Source: Myxococcales bacterium (GTDB lineage Bacteria; Myxococcota_A; Polyangia; Palsa-1104; SHYY01). From it: a stretch of DNA of 36,852 bases. The notes below the pieces were generated by a model. It was not told the origin of the DNA. It saw nothing but the letters and a program-made list of their open reading frames with translations, and did no database searches. How positions within the stretch are numbered: position 1 is the stretch's first letter; every line of letters starts with the position of its first letter. The DNA is taken from assembly GCA_023248875.1 (NCBI GenBank), contig JAHFDT010000005.1:13170-50021 (forward strand), in the 5' to 3' direction. Of this stretch, positions 1-9,673 are shown in pieces. The position numbers and the translations under genes are program-made.

Positions 1-2
1 CG

Positions 3-119
3 GGGATGAGCAGCCACGACCGCGCGCTGCTCCATTTTGCTGCGGCCCTCGCGGCCACGGCTACGACCGCTGCGCTCGGCCTCGCGAATCTTCTCAGCGC
101 GCGCCACGAAGCGGCTTGA
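3..119 (+). CDS. C-terminal part (or short whole ORF from ATG at 6) of a small hydrophobic protein, ...MSSHDRALLHFAAALAATATTAALGLANLLSARHEAA
   Basis: Open frame from the window edge to TGA at 117-119; TTGA overlap with the next start suggests translational coupling; Ala/Leu-rich hydrophobic segment. Confidence 0.35.
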   Translation, partial: GMSSHDRALLHFAAALAATATTAALGLANLLSARHEAA

Positions 120-742
120 ACGCCCTTTCGCTCGGGCACTCGCACGAAGGTCGCCCGCTCCTGGCCTACGCGTTCGGCCAGGGGCCCACGTGGGCGCTCG
201 TCCATGGGGGGATCCACGGCGACGAACCGGGGGCGGTGGCCGCCGCGGAACGTTTCTGCCGTCGGCTCGGCACCGAGGGGCCACGAATCATCATCGTCCC
301 GGCGGTCAACCCGGACGGGCTGGCAGCGAACCAAAAAGACAACGCCCGCGGCGTCGATCTCAATCGTAACTTCCCAGCCAGTTCATGGTGCGCTGACCAT
401 CCCACCGGCTATTATCCCGGCAGTGCGCCTCTTTCGGAGCCGGAGAGCAGGGCGCTCGCCACACTGATCGAGAACGAAAAGCCGGCCCACCTCATTGCGC
501 TCCACCAGCCCTTTCGCTGCATCAACTTCGATGGGCCCGCGCAAAAGCTCGCCCAGGCGATGGCGGAGGCCACCGGCTGGCCGGTGGTCGCCAACCTTGG
601 CTACCCGACCCCGGGCTCGTTTGGCAGCTACTACGGCATCGATCACAATCTGCCCGTGATCACCCTGGAGCTTCCCAGGCCCGCAGGCGAAGAGGATTTC
701 GCGGCCACTCTTCGCGCACTCGCGCTAATCTGCGCCCGCTGA
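116..742 (+). CDS. M14-family zinc carboxypeptidase / murein tripeptide amidase MpaA-like
   Basis: Motifs HGGIHGDEPG, PAVNPDGL, GVDLNRNFP, and late Glu in ITLELPR; TTG start. Confidence 0.85.
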   Translation: MNALSLGHSHEGRPLLAYAFGQGPTWALVHGGIHGDEPGAVAAAERFCRRLGTEGPRIIIVPAVNPDGLAANQKDNARGVDLNRNFPASSWCADHPTGYYPGSAPLSEPESRALATLIENEKPAHLIALHQPFRCINFDGPAQKLAQAMAEATGWPVVANLGYPTPGSFGSYYGIDHNLPVITLELPRPAGEEDFAATLRALALICAR

Positions 743-754
743 TACGATGGGGCC

Positions 755-2290
755 ATGCGGCTTCGGGTGCTGCTCCTCCCCTTCGCCCTGTGGGGGTGTC
801 GCTCGCCCTGCATGGCGGTGGCCCCGACCGATCTCATCGTCAGCGCGAAGCATTTCGAGGTCGATCTGCTGGCGCCCAGCACTGCCTGCAGCGCTGCAGC
901 CACGGAAGCGCTCTTCACCTTTCATTTCGCGGCCGGCCAGCCGCTCGAATTCTCGGCGCCGCCCGGGAGCTACCGGCTGGTGCTGCGCGCCTTTTCCGAT
1001 ATCGACGGAACCACGCTGCTCGGCGCGGGATGCATCGCGCAAGAGTTTTCCCGCGGCCAAGAGCAGTGTATCACACTGACTGTCGGCGCCGCCGCCTCTG
1101 ATGCGCAGGTGCCTAGCGATGGGAGCGCCGACCAAGCGATTCTTTCGGACCAGGCCGATTTGGGAATGGCCGAGGCGCTTTCCCCCGACCTCCTGCTCGT
1201 CGATGCGGCGATTCCTCCTGACCTCCCGAGTGACCAGGCGAGCTCCCCCGACCTCTTTTCCCCGCCCGATTTGATGACCTCGCCCAACTATATGTTCGTC
1301 ACCTCCAAGGCCTACGCCCAGGGCGGTTTCAATGGGCTTGCTGGCGCAGATCAAGCATGCAACACCCTGGCGAAGAGCGCGGGTCTTCCGGGCAACTACG
1401 TGGCCTACCTCTCGACTTCGCAGATCTCTGCGCTCGCGCGGCTGGGCCAGGCGCGCGGCTGGATCCGAACCGATGGCCAGCCCTTCGCCGACGATTCTCC
1501 GCACCTCGTGGGAGCGTTGAGAAAGATCTTCTTCCCGCCGCGCTTCGATGAAACGGGAAAGGATGTCACTGATGACCTCGTGGCCACAGGCACCAGCGGT
1601 GATGGTTCGTTGGCAGCCGGTTCCAATTGCAGCGACTGGACCTCCTCCTCGCTGCAGGACAAGGTGGCCGTTGGCTACTCTGCCGCTGGCATGCAGTGGG
1701 CCAATGCCGGGTATTCTGTCAGTTGCCAATTACCCAAACGAATCTACTGTTTCGGCATCGATCGCACCGTCGTGGTCAGCCCCCAAAAGGCGCAGGGGCG
1801 GTTCGCCTTTCTCAGCCTCGGAACGATCGATGGCGCGTGGGGAGTGATGCCCGCCGATGGCCATTGTAAGTCCGAAGCCAATTCGGCCCAACTCCCCGGC
1901 ACCTACAAGGCGCTCCTGGCCACCACCACCGCCTCGGCCGCGTCGCGCTTCAACTATGGGAACGGCACCCTGCCCTGGGTGCGCCCCGATGGCATTCCGC
2001 TGGCCGCTACTGCCGCCGATCTGATGACCGGCAAGCTGCTCGCTGCCTTGGAGGTGACCTCGGGCGGTTTTCAACTCCCTCTGTTTCTGACGGGCGGGGC
2101 GGCGACGGGCGTTCCCTGGGGTAACCCTCTTCAGCCGGGAAGTCTAGCCGAAACCTGCCAAAACTGGACCTCGAAAGCCTCCGCCGATCTGCTGGTGGTG
2201 GGCAATGCCAGTCGATCGACCGATAGCTTTCTCCACGAGGTCTTCTCGTCGTGCGATAGCCAACGCCATGTCTACTGCCTGCAGGAGTAG
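755..2290 (+). CDS. Lipoprotein with two DUF1554-like (C-type-lectin/endostatin-like) domains
   Basis: Lipobox FALWGC; Asp-rich linker; NYMFVTSKAYAQGGFNGLAGADQACN..LPGNYVAYLSTS..ARGWIRTDG..CSDWTSSS..RIYCFGID and a second copy ending HVYCLQE. Confidence 0.8.
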   Translation: MRLRVLLLPFALWGCRSPCMAVAPTDLIVSAKHFEVDLLAPSTACSAAATEALFTFHFAAGQPLEFSAPPGSYRLVLRAFSDIDGTTLLGAGCIAQEFSRGQEQCITLTVGAAASDAQVPSDGSADQAILSDQADLGMAEALSPDLLLVDAAIPPDLPSDQASSPDLFSPPDLMTSPNYMFVTSKAYAQGGFNGLAGADQACNTLAKSAGLPGNYVAYLSTSQISALARLGQARGWIRTDGQPFADDSPHLVGALRKIFFPPRFDETGKDVTDDLVATGTSGDGSLAAGSNCSDWTSSSLQDKVAVGYSAAGMQWANAGYSVSCQLPKRIYCFGIDRTVVVSPQKAQGRFAFLSLGTIDGAWGVMPADGHCKSEANSAQLPGTYKALLATTTASAASRFNYGNGTLPWVRPDGIPLAATAADLMTGKLLAALEVTSGGFQLPLFLTGGAATGVPWGNPLQPGSLAETCQNWTSKASADLLVVGNASRSTDSFLHEVFSSCDSQRHVYCLQE

Positions 2291-3731
2291 ATCCATTCGC
2301 CTTCTGCTCCTGGGGGCGGTTCTCTCCCTACCGCTCACGGGCTGTCGCGCTCCCTGCATGGCGGTCGCGCCCTCCGCCCTCCTCGCGCAGGCCCAGTTTT
2401 TCGAAGTCGATCTCTTCGCTGCCGATGTCCCCTGTGGCCTGCTGTCCGGTGGTGCTCTCTTCACCTTTCACTTTGCTTCCGGAAAGCCCCTCGAGTTTTC
2501 TCCGCCGCCGGGGCGTTACACGCTGGTGCTGCGCGCCTTTGCCGATGACGGCGGTACCCGACTGCTCGGCCAAGGATGCCTGTCGCAGGAGTTTGGACGC
2601 GGCCAAAATCAGTGCATTACCCTGGCCGTCAATGCCCCCGATGCACAGTCGTCGAGCGATGGGAGCGTTGACCTCGTGCTCCCCGATGGGGCGCTTGATC
2701 AGGCGTTCTCCCCCGCGCCCGATCTAGCCGCATTACCCAACTACATTTTCGTGACTTCCCAAATGTATCCGCCCGGAAGCTTCAACGGACTTTTGAGCGC
2801 CGACAAGGCGTGCAATTCACTGGCGCAAAAGACTGGACTACCGGGCAACTTTATCGCCTACCTTTCCACCTCGCAGACCTCGGCGGTCTCGCGGCTCGGA
2901 AGCGCCCGCGGCTGGATCCGAGTGGACGGGGCACCGGTCGCGGATAGGGTGGCGGACCTGGCGAGTCTTTCGAAAAAGATTCTCTTCCCACCGCGCCTCG
3001 ATGAAACCGGGAAGGAGGCCATAGGTCCGGCCGCCACGGGCACCCAGACCGATGGCCTGCTCGCGAGTGGGAAGAACTGTAGCGACTGGACTTCCTCATC
3101 TGCCCAGGATTCGGTTGAAATCGGCAGTCCTACGGGGGGCAGCTCCTGGGCCGCCGCCGGCTATTCCCAATGCAGTTGGCCACTGCGAATCTATTGCCTG
3201 GGAATCGACCGCACCGTGGCTATCGTCCCCCCCAAGGTGCCAGGACGGATCGCGTTCATCAGCCAAGGATTGCTCAACCCCTCGATGGGACAGGGCAGCG
3301 CGGATGCGCTATGCGTGGCCGAAGCGGCCACCAGCAAACTTCCGGGCACCTACAAGGCACTCCTCGCGACCACTGCCGCCTCGGCCGCGTCGCGCTTCGA
3401 CTACGGCAACGGCACTTTGCCGTGGGTTCGTCCCGATGGCATCCCGCTGGTCGCCAAGGCCGCCGATCTCATGACGGGCAACCTACTCGCAGCTCCCGAG
3501 GTGCTCGCCGATGGCACCCAAGCCACTTCCGGGACTCTAGTTTCGACCGGTATCCCACTCGCCAACAGTCTGCAGCCCGGGGGGCTAAGCGACACCTGTC
3601 AGAATTGGACCTCGAATTCCTCGAACCAAACTTTGGTGACTGGATCCTCAGCGTCGTCTACATCGACCGCGATCAGCGCGTATCATGTGCCCTGCAGCTT
3701 CTCGAACCGGGTCTACTGCCTCCAGGAATAG
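2268..3731 (+). CDS. Lipoprotein, tandem paralog of the preceding gene (two DUF1554-like domains)
   Basis: MSTACRSRSIRLLLLGAVLSLPLTGC signal/lipobox; collinear similarity to the 755-2290 product over the whole length; start ATG 2268 overlaps the 3' end of the upstream gene. Confidence 0.8.
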   Translation: MSTACRSRSIRLLLLGAVLSLPLTGCRAPCMAVAPSALLAQAQFFEVDLFAADVPCGLLSGGALFTFHFASGKPLEFSPPPGRYTLVLRAFADDGGTRLLGQGCLSQEFGRGQNQCITLAVNAPDAQSSSDGSVDLVLPDGALDQAFSPAPDLAALPNYIFVTSQMYPPGSFNGLLSADKACNSLAQKTGLPGNFIAYLSTSQTSAVSRLGSARGWIRVDGAPVADRVADLASLSKKILFPPRLDETGKEAIGPAATGTQTDGLLASGKNCSDWTSSSAQDSVEIGSPTGGSSWAAAGYSQCSWPLRIYCLGIDRTVAIVPPKVPGRIAFISQGLLNPSMGQGSADALCVAEAATSKLPGTYKALLATTAASAASRFDYGNGTLPWVRPDGIPLVAKAADLMTGNLLAAPEVLADGTQATSGTLVSTGIPLANSLQPGGLSDTCQNWTSNSSNQTLVTGSSASSTSTAISAYHVPCSFSNRVYCLQE

Positions 3732-5338
3732 ACCCGTTGCAGGATCGTCCCGCAATCGACTCCCGGCGGCAGCGTGCCGAAGCTACGCCCCCCATCGCCC
3801 GCGAGGCGCGTGGCACAAAAGGCATCGGCCACGGCGCGGTCGCCAAAGCGCACCAGCAGGGAGCCTTGCAGCGCCAGGGCCAGCGCTTCAACGAGCCGCC
3901 GCGCCTGATCTTCGTGCGCGCCCAAGCGATCGATCGCACCGTCGAGCGCTGCCACCGCCGCATCGAACCGCCGGTCGGCGCCAATGCCAAGCCGAATCTC
4001 CGCGCGCACCACTTCGAGCACCTCGGGCTCCTTGGCGACTGCCCGCAACACATCCAGGCAGATCACATTGCCCGAGCCCTCCCAGATCGAATTGAGCGGA
4101 CTTTCGCGGTAGAGCCGCGGTAGCGGCGACTCCTCGACAAAGCCGGCGCCGCCCAGGCATTCGAGCGCTTCGGCTACCAGCGGTGGCGTGCGCTTGCAGA
4201 TCCAGTACTTGGCGATCGCCGTGGCGAGGCGGCGAAACGGTGCGGCCGAGGGGCCGTCATCGTACGATCGGGCCAGCCGCATCATCAGGAGTGTGGCCGC
4301 TTCCGATTCGACGCACAGGTCGGCCAGTACATTGCGCATGAGCGGCTGCTCGATGAGCAGGCGCCCAAAGGCCGCACGATGTCCCACGTGATGCGCCACC
4401 TCGGACACCGCCTGGCGCATGAGACCAGTCGAGCCGATGACGCAATCGAGCCGCGTGTGCTGCACCATATCGATGATGGTTCGCACGCCCCGCCCCGGAT
4501 CGCCAACGAGCCGCGCCCAGGCGTTATCGAACTCCACTTCGCTCGAGGCGTTCGAGCGATTGCCGAGCTTGTCCTTGAGCCGCTGCAGAAAGAAATGGTT
4601 CTTCGTGCCATCGGGTAAAAAGCGCGGCAGAAAAAAACAGGAGAGTCCTTCGGGGGCCTGGGCTAGGACGAGGAAACCATCGCACATCGGCGCCGAACAG
4701 AACCACTTGTGGCCGGTCAGGCGATACTCGCCACCGCTGCCGACGGGCTGCGCGCGGGTGGTGTTGGCCCGCACATCGGAGCCGCCCTGCTTTTCGGTCA
4801 TTGCCATACCGAACAGCGCGCCGCGCTTCTGGGCTCCCGGCAGAAAGCGTGAATCATAATCGGTGGACGCGATCCGCGGCTCCCATTCCGCCGCTAGCTC
4901 CGGCTGCTTGCGCAGCACCGGCACCACCGCATAGGTCATCGCAATCGGGCAGAGGTGGCCCGCCTCCGCCTGGGTGGCCATCATGCAGAGCGCCGCGCGC
5001 GCGACGTGCGCACCCGGTCGCGCCTCGCGCCACGGCAGATTGTGCAGCCCCGCGCCAACTGAAAGCTGCATCAGCGAATGCCAGGCCGGATGGAACGTCA
5101 CCTCGTCGCGACGGTGGCCATAACGATCGTGCGTCTGCAGTTCGGGTGGATGGCGATTCGCCAGCACCCCCCAGCTCCGCACCTCCTCGCTACCGACCCG
5201 CGCACCAAATTCCTCTGCCGTGCGCTCGGCCCCGCCCGCCCCTTCACGTCGCAGCGCCTCGCGCAGCGCCGGGTCGCAGGTGAAGAGATTCTGGTCCCCG
5301 CGCGGCGGTGGCTGATTGAGCACTTCGTGGGTGGCCAT
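3713..5338 (-). CDS. Acyl-CoA dehydrogenase family protein, AidB-like
   Basis: LCPIAMTYAVVPVL, GMAMTEKQGGSDVRANTTRA, LTGHKWFCSAPMCDGFLVLAQ, RLYRESPLNSIWEGSGNVICLDVLR. Confidence 0.88.
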   Translation of the reverse strand: MATHEVLNQPPPRGDQNLFTCDPALREALRREGAGGAERTAEEFGARVGSEEVRSWGVLANRHPPELQTHDRYGHRRDEVTFHPAWHSLMQLSVGAGLHNLPWREARPGAHVARAALCMMATQAEAGHLCPIAMTYAVVPVLRKQPELAAEWEPRIASTDYDSRFLPGAQKRGALFGMAMTEKQGGSDVRANTTRAQPVGSGGEYRLTGHKWFCSAPMCDGFLVLAQAPEGLSCFFLPRFLPDGTKNHFFLQRLKDKLGNRSNASSEVEFDNAWARLVGDPGRGVRTIIDMVQHTRLDCVIGSTGLMRQAVSEVAHHVGHRAAFGRLLIEQPLMRNVLADLCVESEAATLLMMRLARSYDDGPSAAPFRRLATAIAKYWICKRTPPLVAEALECLGGAGFVEESPLPRLYRESPLNSIWEGSGNVICLDVLRAVAKEPEVLEVVRAEIRLGIGADRRFDAAVAALDGAIDRLGAHEDQARRLVEALALALQGSLLVRFGDRAVADAFCATRLAGDGGRSFGTLPPGVDCGTILQRVYSWRQ

Positions 5339-5439
5339 GGGCTAATACAAGACGAGCTGCGCCCTGGCGTCAAGCAGTCCGAGCTTGCGCTCGCTCGGCG
5401 GGCGACATAGACTCGCCGCGTCCATTTTTGGGGGTAGCG

Positions 5440-6450
5440 ATGACCATGCGAATGATTTTCTTAGGAGCAGTTCTCTCGGTGGTGGGTTGTGGCACCAGCA
5501 ATCCGCCGGTGACGGCCGATATGGCGATGGCGGCCACCGTCGATATGGCCATGGCAGTGACGCCCGCCGATATGACGCCTACGGGGACCGCCGTGCTCTT
5601 CGAAGTGCGCACCACGGTCCCTTTCAACGCGGGCGATGCGGGCGTTGTGATGGTCCCGGTCAAGGTGCTGGCACCGGTCGTTTCGTTGACGGCCGCCAAT
5701 GCGCCGGCTCCCGACTACGATAGCAATCCGGGCATGCTGCTCGGTTGCAAGGGGAACCACTACGACGCGACCAAGCCCAAACTGCCGACGATGGACGTCA
5801 ACGGGGGTACGGTCAAGATCACCGGTTTTGAAAAGGCCACCACGCTCAGCCAGTCGATGCCGGAGGAGATCAACTGTCAGATCGGCTCGGTCGGATACTA
5901 TAAATGTGGTTTTGGCCCCACAACGGACGCGGGCGTCGGTCCCGATCCGGGCGTGACTCCCTATCCCGGTACGGCCGACCTGGTCAAAGCCGACCAAAAG
6001 GTCCGTTTCCAAAGCACGGGCGGAGCCGGTTTCGCGGCCTTCGATACCGCTATGGCGGTGGCCGCAGCCGACAAAGTGAACGTTACGGACGACCTCAGCA
6101 AGATCACACTGAGCCCCACCCAGGACACCACCATCGCCTTCACCTGCCCGAATGAGACCTCGGGTTGCGGCCTCACTGGAATCGTGGCGCGGGTCGTGTT
6201 CGCCACCGTGACTCCCGACGACCAGACCTTCCCTGGCGCGGTATTCGGCGACGTGACCTGTGTGGGCGTAGGAGCCTCCGGCACCATCAAGATCAACAAG
6301 GAGGCGATTGCAGCCGCTCTTGGGACCGACAAGACCTACAAGTCGGCGCGCGTCTTCCTGCTGCGTGCCAAGCTCCCTGCCCAAGGCCAGAAAGTCAACG
6401 CCGCGGCAGGCAACGGTCAGCTCGTCAATCGAGCTTTCTCGGTTCAATAG
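5440..6450 (+). CDS. Secreted lipoprotein with DMA-rich linker, C-terminal adhesion/cohesin-like beta domain suspected
   Basis: MTMRMIFLGAVLSVVGCGTSN lipobox; linker ADMAMAATVDMAMAVTPADMTP; secreted-type beta-rich sequence. Confidence 0.65.
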   Translation: MTMRMIFLGAVLSVVGCGTSNPPVTADMAMAATVDMAMAVTPADMTPTGTAVLFEVRTTVPFNAGDAGVVMVPVKVLAPVVSLTAANAPAPDYDSNPGMLLGCKGNHYDATKPKLPTMDVNGGTVKITGFEKATTLSQSMPEEINCQIGSVGYYKCGFGPTTDAGVGPDPGVTPYPGTADLVKADQKVRFQSTGGAGFAAFDTAMAVAAADKVNVTDDLSKITLSPTQDTTIAFTCPNETSGCGLTGIVARVVFATVTPDDQTFPGAVFGDVTCVGVGASGTIKINKEAIAAALGTDKTYKSARVFLLRAKLPAQGQKVNAAAGNGQLVNRAFSVQ

Positions 6451-6470
6451 GCCGCCGCACATTGTTATCG

Positions 6471-6504
6471 GGGCCAGCCGGAACCAGTCGGCTGGCCCTT
6501 TTCT
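6471..6504 (+). terminator. Intrinsic (probably bidirectional) terminator between convergent genes
   Basis: Perfect 10-bp stem GGGCCAGCCG / CGGCTGGCCC with 8-nt loop, followed by TTTTCTT. Confidence 0.8.
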
Positions 6505-6507
6505 TAT

Positions 6508-7269
6508 TCAGCAAAAAGAGCGCCCCCGACCGAGGGGAGTCGCCGCGGCGATGCGGGCTGCCACGCGTGCATGGGCCGTGGCCACGGCCGAGTGAAGCGT
6601 CTCGCCTGCCGCCAGTGCGCAGGCGATCTCGCTGGAGAGCGCGCAGCCGGTGCCGTGGGGAGTGATGCCGCTCCGTCGCGGCATGCGGAACAGTACCGTC
6701 TCTCTGCCATCGAAAAGTAGGTCGACCGACTCGGGGCCTGCAAGATGGCCGCCCTTGACCAGCGCACCACCGGCGCCGGCAGCAACCAGAGCGCGCGCCG
6801 CCGCTTCTTGCGAGGCACAATCGGACACCCGGATCCCCGTCAGCCGCTCCGCCTCGTCTCGGTTGGGCGTCACCAGCATCGCTCGGTGCAATAGGGGAGA
6901 CAGCGCCTTCGGATCGCCGCCATACAGCCCACTGCCGATCGAGGCGTGCAGCACCGGATCGAGCACCATGGGGACCGCCCGTTCGCACAGCGGCCCGATC
7001 GCTTGCGCCAGCGCCTGCGCCATCGCTGCGCTGCCGACCATGCCGATCTTGATGGCGCGGATCGGCAGATCCTCGACGAGGAGCGAGAGCTGTTTTGCCA
7101 CCAGCTCAGGCGACACGGGATCCCAGCCCGCGCAGTGGGCACTGTCCTGAATGGTCCATCCCGTCGCTACGGCAGCGGGATGGAACCCGCGTCGTACCAC
7201 CGTGGCCGCATCGGCGACCAGCCCCGCACCGCCGGAAGGATCGAGTCCAGCGATGATCAGCACCACCAT
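6508..7269 (-). CDS. thiD: Hydroxymethylpyrimidine/phosphomethylpyrimidine kinase (ThiD family)
   Basis: IIAGLDPSGGAGLVADAATV, IKIGMVGS, VLDPVL, VTPNRDEAERLTG, ALVKGGHL, HGTGCALSSEIACALA. Confidence 0.88.
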   Translation of the reverse strand: MVVLIIAGLDPSGGAGLVADAATVVRRGFHPAAVATGWTIQDSAHCAGWDPVSPELVAKQLSLLVEDLPIRAIKIGMVGSAAMAQALAQAIGPLCERAVPMVLDPVLHASIGSGLYGGDPKALSPLLHRAMLVTPNRDEAERLTGIRVSDCASQEAAARALVAAGAGGALVKGGHLAGPESVDLLFDGRETVLFRMPRRSGITPHGTGCALSSEIACALAAGETLHSAVATAHARVAARIAAATPLGRGRSFC

Positions 7270-7327
7270 GGACCGACGCTAGCAAATCAAGCTGCTTTCC
7301 AGAAGCTGTTTTGACTACACTGCACCC

Positions 7328-8332
7328 ATGACCCCTTCTCATGAGGCTCGCGCGGTTCACGATGCTGCAATTTCCATCGATCTCCATGCCGACACGCCCA
7401 AATTCATGTCGCGCGGCTACGATGTCCGAAAGCGCCACTCGCCCCCCTGGCCGATCTCCAACTTCGGTGGCCATGTCGATCTTCCGCGAATGCGTGAGGG
7501 CGGCCTCGCGGCACAGTTTTTCGGGATGTGGACCTTTCCGCTACCGCAGCGCGGCTGCGCGCGGGACGTCCATCGCCAACTCGATGCCCTGGAGGCCGCC
7601 GCTGCCGAAGTTCCGGACCAGCTCAAGCTCGCCACCCGAGCCGAAGAGGTACGCGCCGCGCATGCGGCCGGGGCCCGTGTGGGGCTGCGCGGCATCGAAG
7701 GGGGCCATGCGCTCGAGGGAAAGCTCGAGGAGCTGGAGAAGTTTGCCCGACGCGGAGTGCGCTATCTTGGACTGCTGCACTTCAGCGCCAACCAGCTCGG
7801 CTACCCGCAAAAAGGCTACGGCCGCGATGATAGCCAGGGGCTGACCTCCTTTGGCTGTGAAGTGGTCGATGCCTGTTCGCAGTTCGGCGTGCTGGTCGAC
7901 TTGGCGCATGTCAACCGCCGTGGCTTTTTCGATGCAGTGGCCCGTAAACCGGGGCCGCTGTTGGTCTCCCATACCGGTGTGCTCGGTGCGCACGTTCATT
8001 GGCGCAACATCGACGATGAACAGATTCGCGCCGTCGCCGATTCGGGCGGTGTGGTCGGCATCATTTTCGCGCCGGCGTTCGTCGGCGGCCACCTCGAATC
8101 GGTCGTCGACCACCTGCTACATGTCATCCAGGTAGCAGGAGAGGAGGCCGTGGCGATCGGCTCCGATTGGGACGGCTTCGTCCGTCCCTGCCAAGGGCTC
8201 GCGCACGCGGGTGAGCTGCCCAATTTGACTGAAGCGCTACTCCGTCGCGGACTGTTGCCCGAAGCGGTCCACCGTCTGCTGGGAGGAAACGTGCTTCGCG
8301 TTCTGGAAAGCTTTCCGCCGGCTGGGGCATAA
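7328..8332 (+). CDS. Membrane dipeptidase (peptidase M19, renal dipeptidase family)
   Basis: ISIDLHADTPKF, GLRGIEGGHALEG, VDLAHVNRRGFFDAV, LLVSHTG, VAIGSDWDGF. Confidence 0.9.
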   Translation: MTPSHEARAVHDAAISIDLHADTPKFMSRGYDVRKRHSPPWPISNFGGHVDLPRMREGGLAAQFFGMWTFPLPQRGCARDVHRQLDALEAAAAEVPDQLKLATRAEEVRAAHAAGARVGLRGIEGGHALEGKLEELEKFARRGVRYLGLLHFSANQLGYPQKGYGRDDSQGLTSFGCEVVDACSQFGVLVDLAHVNRRGFFDAVARKPGPLLVSHTGVLGAHVHWRNIDDEQIRAVADSGGVVGIIFAPAFVGGHLESVVDHLLHVIQVAGEEAVAIGSDWDGFVRPCQGLAHAGELPNLTEALLRRGLLPEAVHRLLGGNVLRVLESFPPAGA

Positions 8333-8338
8333 AGAGCG

Positions 8339-9574
8339 CTAAAAAATTTCGGAGATCCATGCGCGCATGCGCTTCTTGACCTGGGCGTAGACGGAGTCGC
8401 CGCCCTCGTGTGCGAGAAAATGGTTGGCGCTGAGATGCTTGTAGCCATACCGCACCAGTCCCACACCCGTCGAGTAGATTGGCGACGACACCACATCCGA
8501 CAGACCGCCGACTCCTTTGGGTGCCCCACGCCGCACCGGCAGTCCCAGCACCTCGGAGGCCAGCTCGGGCATTCCCTCGAGAATCGTGGTGCCACCCGTG
8601 ATCACCACGCCCGAACCGAGCAGCTCGAGAAATCCGGTCTTTTCCAGCTCGCGCCTCACCAGCTCGAATATTTCCTCCACGCGCGGCTGAATGTATTCCG
8701 TCAAAGCGATGCGCGGCAGAACCCGCGGCTGGCGTCCTCCTACCGAAGGGACCTCGATGGTCTCCCCCTCGACCACCAGTGAGGGTAGAGCACAACCCCA
8801 GCGGTGTTTGATCCGTTCGGCGTCGCTCTTCGGTGTGCGCAGCCCGATGGCGATATCGTTGGTGAGCTGCTGCCCTCCAACGGGAAGTACCGAGGTATGG
8901 ACGATTGCGCCGTCATGAAACAGAGCCAGATCGGTCGTGCCACCGCCGATGTCGATCAGCGCGACGCCGAGCTCCTTCTCATCCTCATCGAGCGCAGCGT
9001 AGGCGGAGGCGAGCGGCTCCAGCACGATATCGGCTACGTTGAGTCGGCAACGCTGGCAACACTTGATGATGTTCTGGGCCGACGCCACCGCCGCGGTGAC
9101 CAAATGCACCTTCGTTTCGAGTCGCACGCCCGACATGCCCAGCGGATCCTTGATACCATCCTGTCCGTCGACAATGTACTCCTGCGGCAAGGAATGGATA
9201 ATCTCGCGGTCGATCGGCATCGGCACAGCCCGAGCCTGATCGATGACACGCTGGATATCGGCTTCGCGGACCTCCTTGTCCTTCACGGTGGTCATTCCGT
9301 GCGAATTCTGACCCTGGATGTGCGCGCCGGCGATCCCCGCGTAGACCATGGAAATCTCGACGCCGGCCATGTGCTCGGCCTCTTCCACCGCACGTTGGAT
9401 CGAAGCGACCGTCGAATCGATGTTCACCACCACGCCCTTTTTCAGACCGTGGGACGGATGGGTACCAATTCCGATGATGTCGAGATCGCCATCGGGAGTC
9501 ATCTCGCCGACGATCGCGGCGATCTTGGTGGTACCGATGTCCAGACCGACGATGCACTCTGCATACTTAGCCAT
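8339..9574 (-). CDS. ftsA: Cell division protein FtsA
   Basis: AECIVGLDIGTTKIAAIVGE, GIAGAHI, GVALIDIGGGTTDLALFHDGAIVHTSVLPVGGQQLTNDIAIGL, GVVITGGTTILEGMPELA, C-terminal amphipathic VYAQVKKRMRAWISEIF. Confidence 0.92.
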   Translation of the reverse strand: MAKYAECIVGLDIGTTKIAAIVGEMTPDGDLDIIGIGTHPSHGLKKGVVVNIDSTVASIQRAVEEAEHMAGVEISMVYAGIAGAHIQGQNSHGMTTVKDKEVREADIQRVIDQARAVPMPIDREIIHSLPQEYIVDGQDGIKDPLGMSGVRLETKVHLVTAAVASAQNIIKCCQRCRLNVADIVLEPLASAYAALDEDEKELGVALIDIGGGTTDLALFHDGAIVHTSVLPVGGQQLTNDIAIGLRTPKSDAERIKHRWGCALPSLVVEGETIEVPSVGGRQPRVLPRIALTEYIQPRVEEIFELVRRELEKTGFLELLGSGVVITGGTTILEGMPELASEVLGLPVRRGAPKGVGGLSDVVSSPIYSTGVGLVRYGYKHLSANHFLAHEGGDSVYAQVKKRMRAWISEIF

Positions 9575-9625
9575 GGCTAGCCGAGTGTGCCCCTGTCTAG
9601 AGAGCAGAGCCAATTTTTTGCCCGC

Positions 9626-9668
9626 TTGACAGTTCCTTTATATGCGAATAGTTAGTGTGCTAACTATT
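9626..9668 (+). promoter_or_regulatory. Promoter with overlapping MarR-type operator
   Basis: TTGACA at 9626-9631; 17-bp spacing to TAGTTA (9649-9654); perfect palindrome AATAGTTAG-TGTG-CTAACTATT at 9647-9668 immediately upstream of the MarR gene. Confidence 0.7.
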
Positions 9669-9673
9669 TCATC

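Noticed and set aside
725-1729. 334-aa antisense ORF opposite the first DUF1554-like gene
   Set aside because: Shadow ORF; the sense strand has signal peptide, lipobox and domain motifs
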